Assembly: GCA_009193035.1 (NCBI GenBank)
Contig: SWDT01000008.1
Location: 744,001-808,000, forward strand
Reading direction: 5' to 3'
DNA: 64,000 bases
Origin: Halicephalobus mephisto
Lineage: Eukaryota > Nematoda > Chromadorea > Rhabditida > Panagrolaimidae
Position numbers and translations under genes: made by a program. Below, piece by piece: positions 33,716 through 50,611 of the stretch (positions are counted from its first letter, which is position 1; every line of letters begins with the position of its first letter). The notes under the pieces were generated by a model. The model was not told where the DNA came from. It saw nothing but the letters and a program-made list of their open reading frames with translations, and searched no databases.

Positions 33716-34006
33716 TACAGTACTGATGGATATTCAAAAACCATAAAATTTCAAAGATACTTTAAAACTGAAATAAACAGAATAAAAATTCACTTTTTGG
33801 ATTAATTTATTTTTTAATAAAAAATATATACAATGAAATCATTTTTTGGAATATTTTTCCAAAAAATTATTTGTTCTTAAAAAAGAACATTTTAAATTCA
33901 CGATGCCGTTGGCAATAAGACTGATTCATTGGCAGTCATGGGAGTATTAAAAATAAGTATTAATTTTAAACCCTAAAATAATAAACCCGGCTAAAAAAAA
34001 TAATTT
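33716..34006. other. Intergenic
   Basis: AT-rich 3' flank of the Polo-like kinase. AATAAA-like sequence is present on the minus strand (TTTATT near 33,806). Nothing else. Confidence 0.4.
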
Positions 34007-38727
<4,721 letters not shown>

Positions 38728-40199
38728 GGAAAACGGGATGTTTCATTCCAGTTTGGATTATCCGGAAACAGAAATATCGGGATTTCTTAGAAGATAATTG
38801 TGGATAATCAATTTTCTTTGAGTAATGTCAATCGACCATTAATTTCAATTTTTTGAAAAAATTCAAAAAATTCAAAAAAATCAAAAAAATTTAAAAAGAT
38901 CAAAAATTCAAAAATTTTAAAAAATCAAAAAAATTCAAGAAAATCAAAAATTTTAAAAAATTCGAAAAAATTCAAAAATTTTAAAAAATCAAAAAAATCG
39001 AAAAAATTCAAAAAAATCGAAAAATTCAAAAAATTCAAAAAATTTTAAAATTCAAAATTGAAATTAGTCGATTTGAGCCAGATGGCCGGCAATCAGGTCC
39101 TGCAGATCAAAATGTAAATAAATAATTATAGATCACTTCACGATAAATAAAATCACGAGGAAAAATAAGAATTCAATGAATAAAAAATTTTCTCCATTTA
39201 GAGAAACAAAATGTTAAAAATAAATTTTATTACAAAAAATAAAAAATAAATATTTTTTGAAATTAGAAATTTATAAAAAAATTTCAAAATTAAAAATGAT
39301 TTTTTTTATTTCAAAATTTATAAAATTTTAATTTTTTTGATATTAAAAATTAAAATCAAAAATAATAATATTTGTTTTTTTGAAGGTTAAGTAAAATCAA
39401 GACCAATTTTTTTAGATACCCTGAGGCTGAAAAAAATTAAATATACTTATATATGTTTAATAAAAAATTCTTTTCAAAAATTTTTAAATTTTCTAAAATT
39501 CTATTTAAATAAATAAAATTATATTTTTTAGTTTTTCGAAATTTTAATAATAATTACTTATCTCGAGATACCCTCAGGCTAAAGAATTTAAATATACTTA
39601 TATATGTTTAATAAAAAAAATTCTTTTCAAAAATTTTTAAAATTTCCAAGATTTTTAATAAAAAAATAAAATTATATTTTTTAATTTTCCGAAATTTTAA
39701 TATCCTAAAGGCCATCTGCCCCAGATACTCCCTTTGGATATTTTTCTATTCAAAAATCCTCTAAAACCAATATTTAAATAAAATTTCGTTTGAAAAAAAT
39801 TTGTAAAATGATCAAAAACTAAACGATGGTCATTTCTAGAAAAGGCCAATCAAATACGATTGTCAAACAAGACGTTTGAAGCGAAAGGTGTACAGCGAAG
39901 AACAAGCGTTAAATAAAATTCGTTTTTATCTTCCTTCCTTCTCTGAAGGCGTCCGAAAAGTGGTCGGATCGAACGCAAACACGGGACAACTTGAAGCAAC
40001 TCAAGGCAGAACATGCGAAAAAAGGGAGATTGGTCCGTTCAAAACGCGGAAATTTGATGGATTAGTTTTAACACTATATTTCGGGGATTCTGGAGTGGTG
40101 TGCTGATCTCGAGATAGATTCTGATCCAAATTCAATACAGGAAATTAAAAAAATTTCACCAAAGTGCACTAATATGAAAAATTAAAATTGATTTTTTTA
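38728..40199. other. Intergenic: low-complexity tract and a short twofold repeat
   Basis: 38,850-39,060 is an A-rich TCAAAAAA tract. An about 145-bp unit (CCCTSAGGCT... AAATATACTTATATATGTTT) is duplicated at 39,418 and 39,569. 39,876-40,106 is GC-richer and has a 76-codon open frame that I do not trust as a gene; it shares ATTGGTCCGTTC with 10,79x. Confidence 0.5.
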
Positions 40200-40800
40200 C
40201 GAAATGGTCCTGTCACGATTTCTGAAAATTTAGAACTACTATTTAAAATTAAGGATTCTGAAATTTCCAAGTCTTTACTACATTCTAAAAGATTCTGATA
40301 ATAAAATTATTATAAAAAAGTAAAATAATCAACTTTTTTTATGAAATGGTCCCGACACGATTTCTGAAAACTTGTTAGGAATCTCAGAATCTTCAATTCT
40401 GGATAGTAATTTTAAATCTTTACTATATTCTAAAAGATTCTAATAATAAAATTATTATAAAAAAGTAAAAAATAATCAACTTTTTTTACGAAATGGTCCC
40501 GACACGATTTCTGAAAACTTGTTAGATATCTCAGAATCTTCAATTCTGGATAGTAATTCTAAATCTTTACTACATTCTAAAAGATTCTGATAATAAAATT
40601 ATTATAAAAAAATAAAAAATAATCAACTTTTTTTATGAAATGGTCCCGACACGATTTCTGAAAACTTGTTAGGAATCTCAGAATCTTCAATTCTGGATAG
40701 TAATTTTAAATCTTTACTATATTCTAAAAGATTCTAATAATAAAATTATTATAAAAAAGTAAAAAATCAACTTTTTTCACGAAATGGTCCCGACACGAAT
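40200..40800. repeat. Tandem repeat with GGTCCCGACACGA motif, about four copies
   Basis: Unit of about 148 bp, GGTCCCGACACGATTTCTGA ... CAGAATCTTCAATTCTGGAT ... TATAAAAAAGTAAAA, at about 40,206, 40,347, 40,496, 40,645 and 40,786 (last partial). It is the inverted counterpart of 37,075-37,560. Confidence 0.9.
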
Positions 40801-40924
40801 CTTTTGAATTTTTTCAAAAATTTCTATTTTTAGATAATTTCAAATATTTCTCCTAGGTTCTATGGCAGAAATCAAAAAACTAAAAATTAACAAAGTGTGA
40901 ATTGTACCAAATTTTAATCCTTGG

Positions 40925-41410
40925 CGAAGATTGTAACTTAATAGTGACTATTTCCATTTGTTAGTGAATTAAAAGTTATATTTTTTTGTATATTATAACT
41001 AATTAAAAAAGGAAAGTGAACTTTTTGTTCGCAAATTGTCACTTATACACAAAAAAGCGAAACTTTTGGTACTGTAACAATTCCAAAATATAATAAAAAT
41101 ATAAAAATCGTTATATTTTTATGAATATTTGACTTTTGTAACGAAAATTTAAAAAATAATAATGACTATTTCCATTTGTTAGTGAATTAAAAGTTACTTT
41201 TTTGTATATTATAACTAATTAAAAAAGAAAAGTCAACTTTTTGTTCGCAAATCGTCACCTATATATAAAAAGCGAAACTTTTGGTACTATAACAATTCCA
41301 AAATATAACAATCGTCATATTTTTATAAATATTTGACTTTTGTAACGAAAATTAAAAAATAATAATGACTATTTCCATTTGTTACTGTACCAAAAGTTAC
41401 TTTTTTTGTG
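40925..41410. repeat. About 205-bp tandem repeat
   Basis: Two full copies and a third partial one of TGACTATTTCCATTTGTTAG ... CTTTTTGTTCGCAAATYGTC ... GCGAAACTTTTGGTACT, starting at about 40,953, 41,162 and 41,364. Confidence 0.85.
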
Positions 41411-41860
41411 AGATAGTCGAGTTCAAGTAACGTTAAATTTCGATCAATATCCATCATCGACAACATTATCAGCTCCTTCTCCGATCGTTTTTTCATCTCC
41501 GGCCAAAACTAATAAAGGAACAGGAAATCAGAACCGGGGAAAAGCAATATTGCTCGGAACCAACAGCGCTGTTTATTTAAGCCAAAACGTTCAAGAATCA
41601 AACGTTATAAAAACAAATATAAAAATATTCGACTTTTATCCGAGTACAAACTAATTGTTACTCGAAATTTCTTTGTTTACTGTACTTTTCACAAATTTGA
41701 GTTGAGTTTTAAACGTCAAAAAAGTACAAATTTTAAATCAGTTTTATGTAACAAAAACCATAAATTTTGACGATTCCTTTTCGTGAAAGTCAGATGACAT
41801 CAATAATTTTTTAGTATGAAAATTATGTGAAATTAAGTGTGAATTTTTTCAAGAAGTATC
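41411..41860. other. Intergenic, unique
   Basis: 41,410-41,600 is GC-richer than surroundings but has no open frame I can support; possibly regulatory. Confidence 0.3.
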
Positions 41861-41865
41861 CGGGG

Positions 41866-42250
41866 AACACTTCACTTTTCGGAAATGAATAGGGAACACT
41901 TTTCACCTTTCGAAAATCAATAGGGAACACTTTTCACCTTTCGAAAATCAATAGGGAACACTTTTCTTCTTATCAAAAATGAATGGGGAACACTTTTCAT
42001 CTACCAAAAAGCAATAGGGAACACTTTTCATCTTTCGAAAATCAATAGGGAACACTTTTCTTTTTGTCAAAAATGAATGGGGAACACTTTTCATCTACCA
42101 AAAAGCAATAGGGAACACTTTTCATTTACCAGAAAGCAATAGGGAACACTTTTCATCTACCAAAAAGCAATAGGGAACACTTTTCTTTTTGTCAAAAATG
42201 AATGGGGAGCACTTTTCATCTACTAGAAAGCAATAGAGAACACTTTTCAC
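41866..42250. repeat. Minisatellite of about 31-34 bp, about 12 copies
   Basis: Unit AATAGGGAACACTTTTCAYC followed by TTTCGAAAATC or TACCAAAAAGC, at 41,891, 41,922, 41,953 and so on to about 42,250. Two unit types (TTTCGAAAATC and TACCAAAAAGC) are interspersed, showing unequal exchange or conversion. Confidence 0.92.
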
Positions 42251-42985
42251 TTTTCGGAAACTAATAAAATCGGCTTTGGAACACAACGCCAAAGTTTTAA
42301 AGATTTCAACACAAGAGAAAACTTTTGATTTTCGATTTTTCGATGAAAATCACTTTTAATTTAACAATTTCTCGATATGAAACGATACGTTAATCTCGTC
42401 CAAATCTAACAAGAAAAGAATTATCAAAATCCATTTAGTTTTCTCCGAATTAGAGCGATTTAAAATTTGGATTTTTCTTAAGAAATTTCGTCGATTATTT
42501 TTAAGTTTTTAAAATTTTTCAAAATTGCATTAGATTTATTAAAATTGAATAATTTTAAATTAAATTTAAAAAATATGGAAATTTAAAAATTCAAAAATAA
42601 AGTTTTTTTAAAAATAATTTTTACAGTTATTCCAAAAAAATGGAAAAACTGTTTTTTCGTTCAGGCGGAAACCAATTGAATTTTCATTTAAGGACATTTG
42701 AGAAGTAAAACTTGTTTTTATAAGTCTCCACGTGAGGATGAAAAAAATTAAAATGAACAATATAGACATTTTTCGAATTTTAAAATTTTAAAAGCAACAT
42801 TTTCTTTAAAAAAGTCCTCGAAAAAAACGTCTGAGCAAACAGGTCAAAATCAACCCGATCGATCTAAGGATCGGTTACTCGTCGAGGAATGTCTGGTCAG
42901 GTCAAGAGCTTTAAAAATCTGTTTGTAGCAGATGTCTTGGAAAACAAAGAAAATCAGAAGAGAAAATTAAATATAGACAGATGAT
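42251..42985. other. Intergenic, no gene seen
   Basis: AT-rich; a GC-richer patch at 42,835-42,915 has no supportable frame. Confidence 0.4.
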
Positions 42986-42989
42986 CAAA

Positions 42990-43740
42990 AATGTTCACTT
43001 CAAACACCAAACTTCAAACTTTCTAATTAAATCAATTCTAATCGAATATTAAACTAATTCTAATCGAACTTTGAATATTGAAATCAAACACTAAACTTCC
43101 GAATTGAACTAATTCTAATCAAACGTAGAATATTAAAATCGAATATTAAACTAATTCTAATCGAACTAGCTCTAATCAAACGTTGAATATTGAAATCAAA
43201 CACTAAACTTCCGAATCGAACATTGAAATCAAATATATAACTTCCGAATCGAACTAGTTCTAATCAAATATCGAACATCATACTTTCGAATCGAACTTCC
43301 GAATCAAATCAATTCTAATCGAACATTGAATATTGAAATCGAACACTAAACTAATTTTAATCAAAAATCGAACGTCATACTTTCGAATCGAACTTCTGAA
43401 TCAAATCAATTCTAATCGAACATTGAAATCGAATACTAAACTTTCGCATTAAACTAGTTCTAATCGAACATTGAATATTGAAATCAAACACTAAACTAAT
43501 TCTAATCAAACGTCGAACATCATACTTTCGAATCGAACTAATTCTAGTTAAATATCGAATTTCCGAATCGAACTAATTCTAATTAAATATCAAATTTCCA
43601 AATCAAACCAATTTTAATCGAATATTGAAATCAAATTTTCAAATTAAGCATCAAACTAATTTAAAATTTAACATTGGAATCAAATATCGAATTTTCAAAT
43701 CGAAATTTAAAATCAAATATTAAATTTTCAAATAACATGT
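42990..43740. repeat. Degenerate array of AATCGAAC / AATTCTAATC words
   Basis: Dozens of short words (AAACTAATTCTAATCGAAC, ATTGAATATTGAAATCRAA, ACTTCCGAATCGAAC) in irregular order. A similar word array with AATCAATTTCGAATCCAACT occurs at 46,215-46,600. Confidence 0.8.
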
Positions 43741-45240
43741 TGAACTTTTAAATCCAACTTCGAACTAATTCAAATTCGGAAATTTTACAAAATTAAAAAT
43801 AATGTAAAAGATTCATTTCGGTTGAATTTTTTGAAACTGAAGAAATCAATGAAAAAGTTGGAATTGATCGAGTGGAAATAAATTCAATTTCTAGATTATA
43901 ATCATTTTTCGACATCAACTAAGACGTATAAAAATAAATAAAATTATTCATTCCTAAAGGAAATATTCAATTACAGTATTTAGAAAAGGTTATAGAACGA
44001 CTAAATTTCGGTATTTTCTAGAAATATTTAACTAAATTTTTCCAATTTTTGGTCCTGACTGGAAAATTTAAAAACTCGTGCTGAGACAATTTTTAGGAAT
44101 TTTTAATTTTAAATTTAATAAAACAAAATAAATATCAAATTTTTCCAATTTTTGGTCCTGACTGGAAAATTTAAAAATTCGTGTTGAGACAATTTTTAGG
44201 AATTTTACGAAGAATTTTTGGTTTTTACAAAAATATGAATTGGAAACAAAAAATCCGAAAAGAACGAAAGATATCCAGTTCCAACTCATAAAGGCACCGG
44301 GGATATTTGGAGAAATCTATGTCGTTCCCAAATGAGGAATGACCGCGCGAGTGAGGCCAACCGAGGCAGCTTTGGTTCAGATCAGACTTTGGTCCTTGTT
44401 CGGCTGCCACGAAAAAACGGAAAGAATGGTTTTCAAGCCGTTGGAGGAGAGAATAGCGGTCGCACACGTTCGGAGGTGGACAAAAATGGCCTTGAAGACA
44501 GACAGGCACTCCGAAGACTCGCAAATGGTCAATTCACTCGAGAAAATCGGTTCATGACACTTCTAACAATATTTATTTGAGCAAATTATTTATTTATTTC
44601 GAGGACAGAAAACGTCCATCGATCCGAAGAAGTCATTTTGAATAAATTTCTGATTTATTAAATTTAAAAAATCACTTTTTTAAAAAATAAAAAATTTAAT
44701 TAAATAAATCTTCAAAAATGTCTCAACACGAATTTTCCAACTGGGACCGAAAACTGTAAAATTGAATAAATTTCTGGTTTATTAAATTAAAAAAATTACT
44801 TTTTTTAAAAGTAAAAAATTTAATCAAATAACTCTTCAAAAATGTCTCGACACGAATTTTTGGAATTTTCCAATTGGGACCGAAAACTGTAAAATTGAAT
44901 AAATTCCTGATTTATTAAATTTAAAAAATCACTTTTTTAAAAAATAAAAAATTTAATTAAATAACTCTTCAAAAATGTCTCAACACGAATTTTTAGAATT
45001 TTCCAACCAGGACCAAAAATTGTAAAAATTTAATTAAAAAAATTAAAATATTTAATAAATTTTCAAATCTAAAATTTCTTTAATTTTAAATCTAAATTTT
45101 TTAATTTTAAGCCTAAAATTTCTTTAATTTTAAATCTAAATTTTTTTAATTTTAAACTTAAAATTTTTTTATTTTAAATCTAAATTTTTTTATTTTAAAA
45201 TTTTTTAATTTTATGTACTGTAAATAAAAAAAATTCATCA
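43741..45240. other. Intergenic with GGTCCYGACTGG-type repeats and one GC-rich island
   Basis: Twofold unit at 44,045 and 44,153 (GGTCCTGACTGGAAAATTTAA, then GAGACAATTTTTAGGAATTT). Island 44,270-44,570 is open on both strands, so no strand can be chosen. A threefold about 130-bp unit follows at 44,660-45,010 (AATGTCTCRACACGAATTTT). Confidence 0.6.
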
Positions 45241-46060
45241 AAGGAAAACCGCCTTGTTTGGTTTTGAAAATTTGAAAAATTCCAAAAATACTCGAAGGCC
45301 GTTCATGTCGATAACGATCGCCATCATCTGTTCTCTTAAAAAACCCATAGGTGGTCCTTAGAGCGAAAAACGATCCACTTCCGTCGAACCCGATTATCCG
45401 ATCCAAAAAAGACTTAAATGTGAGAAAAAATAAAAAAAATTTAAAATAAGAAAATTCTAAAAACAAAAAAAAATCAAAAATGAGAAAATGAGAAAATGAG
45501 AAAATTTTAAAAATAAAAAATAAGAAATTCGAAAATCCTAAAAATAAAAAATAGAAATTTCGAAAATGAGAAAATAAGAAAATTCTAAAAATAAAAAATT
45601 CGAAAATTCTGAAAATAAAAAATAAGAAATTCGAAAATCCTAAAAATAAAAAATTCTAAAATCCTAAAAATTAAAAATAAAAATTTTTAAAATAAGAAAA
45701 TTTGAAAAATTAAAAACTAAAAATTCGAAAATTCTGAAAATAAAAAATCAAAAATTTGAAAATCCTAAAAATAAAAAACAAAAAACAAAAAATTCTAAAA
45801 ATAATAAATTTAAAATTTTTTTTGGATTAAGACAAATCTGACAAAAAAATAAATTTTTTTTGGTTTTTTGTTTCGCTGTAAATTTGTCAATTTTTTACAT
45901 GTTTACTTTTGTTTCGATTAAAAAACGAGAAGGATGAGCTGGTTGACTCCGTTCGAGTCGAAAGTACTTCAAGAAAACCCACTTTTTACAGGAAGTTTTA
46001 TTTTTAGAAATATTCACTGATATGTCGTTTACCGAGTAACAATTCAAAGAATAGTAATCT
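45241..46060. other. Intergenic: small GC-rich island then A-rich low complexity
   Basis: 45,240-45,420 is GC-richer. 45,460-45,820 is a simple AAAATAAAAAATTCGAAAAT tract. No gene supported. Confidence 0.5.
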
Positions 46061-46070
46061 TTACACAACA

Positions 46071-46196
46071 ATTATTAACAATTTTATCTCTTTATGATTG
46101 AGTTTATCTTTGTTGTTCACGACAGGATCTCCATAGGGGAGTTCTTGGGGTCGTCTCATCCATGTTGATCCATGAACTGTCATCATTTCGTCTTTA
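46071..46196 (-). other. Small open frame, 41 codons
   Basis: On the minus strand MMTVHGSTWMRRPQELPYGD continues to a stop at 46,071. The first half is GC-richer than the flanks. No family recognised; coding status is unproven. Confidence 0.25.
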
Positions 46197-46214
46197 GTTT
46201 TAAGAAAAATTGTC

Positions 46215-47010
46215 GATTTTCGAATCCAACTTTGAATCAATCTCGAATAAAATTTGGATCAATTTCGAGCCAAAATTAGAATCAATCTAAAATAAAATTT
46301 GGATCAATTTTGAATCTAATTTCGAATCAATTTCGAATTCAACTTTGAATCAATCTAGAATAAAATTTGAATTAATTTCGAGCCAAATTTAAAGTCAACT
46401 TTGAATCAATCTCGAATAAAATTTGGATCAATTTTGAGCCAAACTTAAAATCGATCCTGAATCCAACTTAGAATCAATTTCGAATAAAATTTGGATAAAT
46501 TTCAAATCCAACTTAGAATCAATCTCAAACGCAAATTTGAATTAATTTCGAACCCAAATTTGGATTAATTTTGGACTAATCTGAGTTCAAAAATCAAAAA
46601 AATAAATTTCAAACTAAAACATTTAAAATTTGAACTTTCTGAGCTTTGAATTCAAATTAATTCAAAATTAATTAAAATTAAAAATAAATATTTGTTGATT
46701 TTTTGAATTATCTTGGTTGAAAAAATTGTTTTTCAAAATTAAGATGTAGATTCTGAATTTTCATTTTTAGATTTTAAAAATTCGGAATTTATTTAAAATT
46801 ATATTTTTATTTTTTTTAAATTTGAAACTAATTTGGATTAGTATTTGTCAACTTTGTACAAGATAAAAACATTTTTTAAAATTCTATTGCTTTCTAATTT
46901 TACTTACAGTAAGAAAAACTACTTTATTTTTTGAAGTTTGTTGAAAATAAAATTAAAGATTTTCGAAAAATGGATCCAGAAAAGTTCCCAAAAGATATCT
47001 GTTGGATTTG
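46215..47010. other. Intergenic low-complexity words
   Basis: AAYTTNGAATCAATYTCGAA words to about 46,600, then AT-rich. No gene. Confidence 0.6.
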
Positions 47011-47163
47011 TCACTCCAAGTGGCCTGTGTACCGATGATGAAGTAGATGTCGTAGAAAAGGTTTATTTAATAGATGCCTAAGACACAATACAAAATCTGT
47101 GCAGGATTCGACACACGTAGCAAATACATGACCATTCCCGTCAAGAAGAACTGTATGTCCCAT
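47011..47163 (-). other. Small open frame, 50 codons
   Basis: On the minus strand MGHTVLLDGNGHVFATCVES runs on to TGA at 47,011. GC content is above background, and both strands are partly open here. Weak candidate for an exon; no family recognised. Confidence 0.25.
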
Positions 47164-47164
47164 T

Positions 47165-47455
47165 GTCGGTCCTAAAAAAATCTATTCAGGACCAAGTGTT
47201 CCTTGTTAGTGCTCAGAGAATCCGTTCAGGACCAAGTGTTCTCCATCAGTACTAAGAAAATCCGTTCAGGACCAAGTGTTCCCTATCAGTACTAAGAAAA
47301 TCTATTTAGGATCAAGTGTTCTCTATCAGTACTAAGAAAATTCGTTGAAGACCAAGTGTTCCCCATCAATACTAAGAAAATCCATTTATGACCAAGTGTT
47401 CCCTATCAGTACTAAAAAAATCCATTCAAAACCAAGTGTTCCCTATCAGTTGTGC
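47165..47455. repeat. Minisatellite of about 40 bp, seven copies
   Basis: Unit AGGACCAAGTGTTCCCTATC then AGTACTAAGAAAATCCRTTC, beginning about 47,168. Confidence 0.92.
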
Positions 47456-48231
47456 TTTCCTCTAAGAATGAAGTGCTTGAACCAACAATATCAATCACTA
47501 AAAATCTTCGAGATTGATTAATTTTAAATAATTATTTAATATTACTTATATTTAAAAAAACGAACTTCGAAAATGTGAAATTTAATTTCATCAAAAAATC
47601 CTTAACAATCATAGTGAATTCGTTTATTATCAAATATAAGTGGAAATTCGGTCTAAAACTAATCCAAGAGAAAACTAAAATTAATCTTCATTGCGAAAAT
47701 TCTTTATGATCTTGACGCATTTCGTCGCTCTCAAGCCCAAGTGGAAATTCGCACCAAAAATGTTCCAAAATAAAATTGAAGTAAACTCTCACCACGAAAG
47801 TAAGTAGTAATGATAAATTTGTTCATTTTCGAATGTAATTAGAAAATTGATTTCAAAATAACTTCTTTAAAAAAATCAAATTCTCACCACGAAAGTAATT
47901 AGTAGTTATAACGAGTTCGTTTATTTTCGAAAATAATTAGAAAATTCGCTTCAAGATAACTTTATAAAAAAACTTCCACTCTCATCACGAAATTTGCTGA
48001 TAATTTTAAATTCGTTTATTTTCAACCAAAAATAAAAAATTGAGTTAAAAACAATCTAAGATAAAACAAAATAAAATTTTTCAATTTTTGCTGCTAAAAT
48101 ATTTTTAACATTTTTATTATTTAAAATATGTTTATTACGAAATAAATTTGTTGCAGAAAATTACTTTTTTAGATTCGTCTCAAAATTAATCGCAAATTAC
48201 ATCCATATTCACAATTGTCGATAAATCAGGA
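47456..48231. repeat. Degenerate about 85-bp repeat
   Basis: Blocks of CTCACCACGAAAGTAATTAG and TTCGTTTATTTTCGAA recur irregularly from 47,560 to 48,030. No gene. Confidence 0.6.
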
Positions 48232-49087
48232 CGTTGGATCGAGAATTATCTATTTGAGTGGAAGCTTGTATAACTTTAGTCCCGAAGGGAAATACCCTGA
48301 GGGTCAACGAAAGGTGTGCGATTGTGCGTTGGCGGAAATTAAAAAATTGCATTATACAGTAGAACTTGGATATAAGATACCCCCGCTATAAAATCTCTCT
48401 TATTATGGCATACGGTGTGAGTTTGGTTAGTCTGCCTTCAAATTTACCCTGCTATAATATATCCTTTATTAAAGATACGCTTTGCCCGGTCCCAAGGGGG
48501 TATCTTATATCCAAGTTCGACTGTAATACTATCATCAAAATGGAAATGGAACAAGTTTATTTTGAGATTATAATACAGTACAACTTGGATATAAGATAAC
48601 CTCGATATAACATATCTCTTTTATAGCATACGATCTGAGCGAATTAGTTTGATTAGTCTGCCTTCAAATTTACCCTTGTTATAATATATTTTTTATTAAA
48701 GATAAGCTTTGACTAGTCCCAAGGGGTATCTTATATCCAAGTTCGACTGTAATACTATCATCAAAATGGAAATGGAACAAATTTATTTTGAGATTGTAAT
48801 ACAATAGAACTTGGATATAAGATACCCCCGCTATGATATATCCTCTCTTATAGCATACGGTCTGAGCGAATTAGTTTGATTAGTCTGCCTTCAAATTTAC
48901 CCTTGTTATAATATATTTTTTATTAAAGATACGCTTTATTCGGTCCCAAGGAAATATGTCATATCCAAGTTTTACTGTATTTTGTAAAAGTTGTTTTTGT
49001 ATTTCGTACCTCGGACCTCTATAAAGTTGTTTTATATATTTCTCGTCTATCTGCGGATTAGGAATCCCTAATCACGATCTAACACAG
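48232..49087. mobile_element. LTR remnant interrupted by three MITEs
   Basis: The ends (CGTTGGATCGAGAATTATCT ... CACGATCTAACA) and blocks such as CCCGAAGGGAAATACCCTGA and CAACGAAAGGTGTGCGATTG match the LTR at 28,302-28,530. The homology is split at about 48,355 and resumes at about 48,978; the inserted sequence is the MITE triplet. Confidence 0.75.
48357..48977. mobile_element. Three tandem pogo-type MITEs
   Basis: Elements 48,357-48,523, 48,576-48,749 and 48,802-48,977 each start CARTASAACTTGGATATAAG and end ATATCCAAGTTYKACTG, next to TA. Identical spacers of about 52 bases (AATACTATCATCAAAATGGA ...) separate them. The element plus spacer has therefore been triplicated as a block of about 220 bp. 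Related by ends to the MITE at 29,320-29,505. Confidence 0.88.
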
Positions 49088-50611
49088 GATTACCGAATTT
49101 CGTTAATTTTTTTAAAAATAAAAATTTGGAATTTGACCCAGATTTTTTTTACATAAATGAATCCGAAAAAAATCGAACAAAAAAAATAAAAACAATTTTA
49201 ATTGAATCTATGGCAAAAATTCAATTTTGACCTTGATCCAAAAAAATTAGACAAGTGCGAATAAAGTACTCATTTTTATTTTTTTTTGGAAATTTTTATT
49301 TTAGATTCAAATTTTTTTCGAAAAATTTTAAAATTTAAAATATTTTTTTTTTATTTTTCAAAAAATTTTAAAATTTAAAATACTTTTTTTTATTTTTTAT
49401 TTTTTTTTGAATAATTTAAAATACTTTTTTTTTAATTTTTGAATAATTTAAAATATTTTTTTTTAATTTTTGGAAAATTTAAAATATTTTTTTTTTAATT
49501 TTTTGAATAATTTTAAAATTTTAAATATTTTTTTTTAATTTTTGGAAATTTTTATTTTAAATTGAAGGAAAACGATCAAATTTGATCCAGAAAAATTCGA
49601 TGAAAGGTTTCTTGATTTTTGACTTTCAACGTTCATTTGAGATTTAGGTAAAATCGGATTGACATAGATTCTCGGATGTTCTTCTTTTTCAAAGTTTGAA
49701 TCTTCTTCATCGATTTTTGAATCATATTATTGTAAAAATTAAAATTATTATTTTTTCAAAGTTGTCTCGACACGAATTTAAGGATTTTTGATTTTCGAAA
49801 ATTTTTAAAATTTTTAAAATTTTAGATGAAGTTCTGAGAAATTTTTAGGATTAATTATCGAAGATTGTAGAAGTTTATATAACATTCTGAAAGATTCTAG
49901 AAGTCTACATTGATTTTTAGATATTTCTGTAGAATTAATAAAAAAGATTCTAGAATCTCCTGCTGATTCTGGAAGATTCTAGAAGTTTATATTAGATTAA
50001 TAAAGTCTTCAGAATCTTAAATTGATTTTTAGAAATTTCTGTAGAATTAATTATCGAAGATTCTAGAATCTCTTGCTGATTCGGAAAAATTCTAAAAGTT
50101 TATATTAGATTAATAAAGTCTTCAGAATCTTATATTAACTTCTAAAAACTTCTGTAGAATGAATTATCGAAGATTCTAGAAGTTTATATAAGATTTAGAA
50201 AAATTTTAAAAGTTTATATTAGATTAATAAAGTCTGCAGAATCTTATATTAACTTCTAAAAACTTCTGTAGAATTAATTATCGAAGATTCTAGAATCTCC
50301 TGCTGATTTTGAAAAATTCTAGAAGTTTAAGTCAGATTCAAAAAAAAATATTTAAAAATTTAAAAAGTCATTAATTTTAAAAAATCCCAAAAATTTTTCA
50401 GAATCTTTTGTAAACTTTTAAAATTTAAAAATACATTTAATTTTAAGGAATTGGAAATTTTTAAAACCATTTTTGGCCAATTTTCGGCTTTTGTATTTTT
50501 ATCCGAATAAAATCCGTGTTTGATGATCCGTTGAAGGATCAAATTTTTCTTTTTTTTGGAATTATTCATTTTTCGAAATTCATTGATTTAAAATTTTATT
50601 CAGTTTCTAAA
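49088..50611. other. Intergenic upstream of the P450
   Basis: Poly-A/T tracts at 49,290-49,560. An about 120-bp degenerate tandem repeat (AGATTCTAGAATCTCCTGCT, TTAGATTAATAAAGTC) at 49,860-50,340. One GTCTCGACACGAAT motif at 49,764. Confidence 0.7.

Noticed and set aside
39876..40106. 76-codon plus-strand frame starting MKRKVYSEEQALNK
   Set aside because: No acceptor or partner exon and no recognisable family.
44225..44580. Open frames on both strands in a GC-rich island
   Set aside because: Three overlapping frames on two strands, no splice partners and no recognisable protein; kept only as an island.
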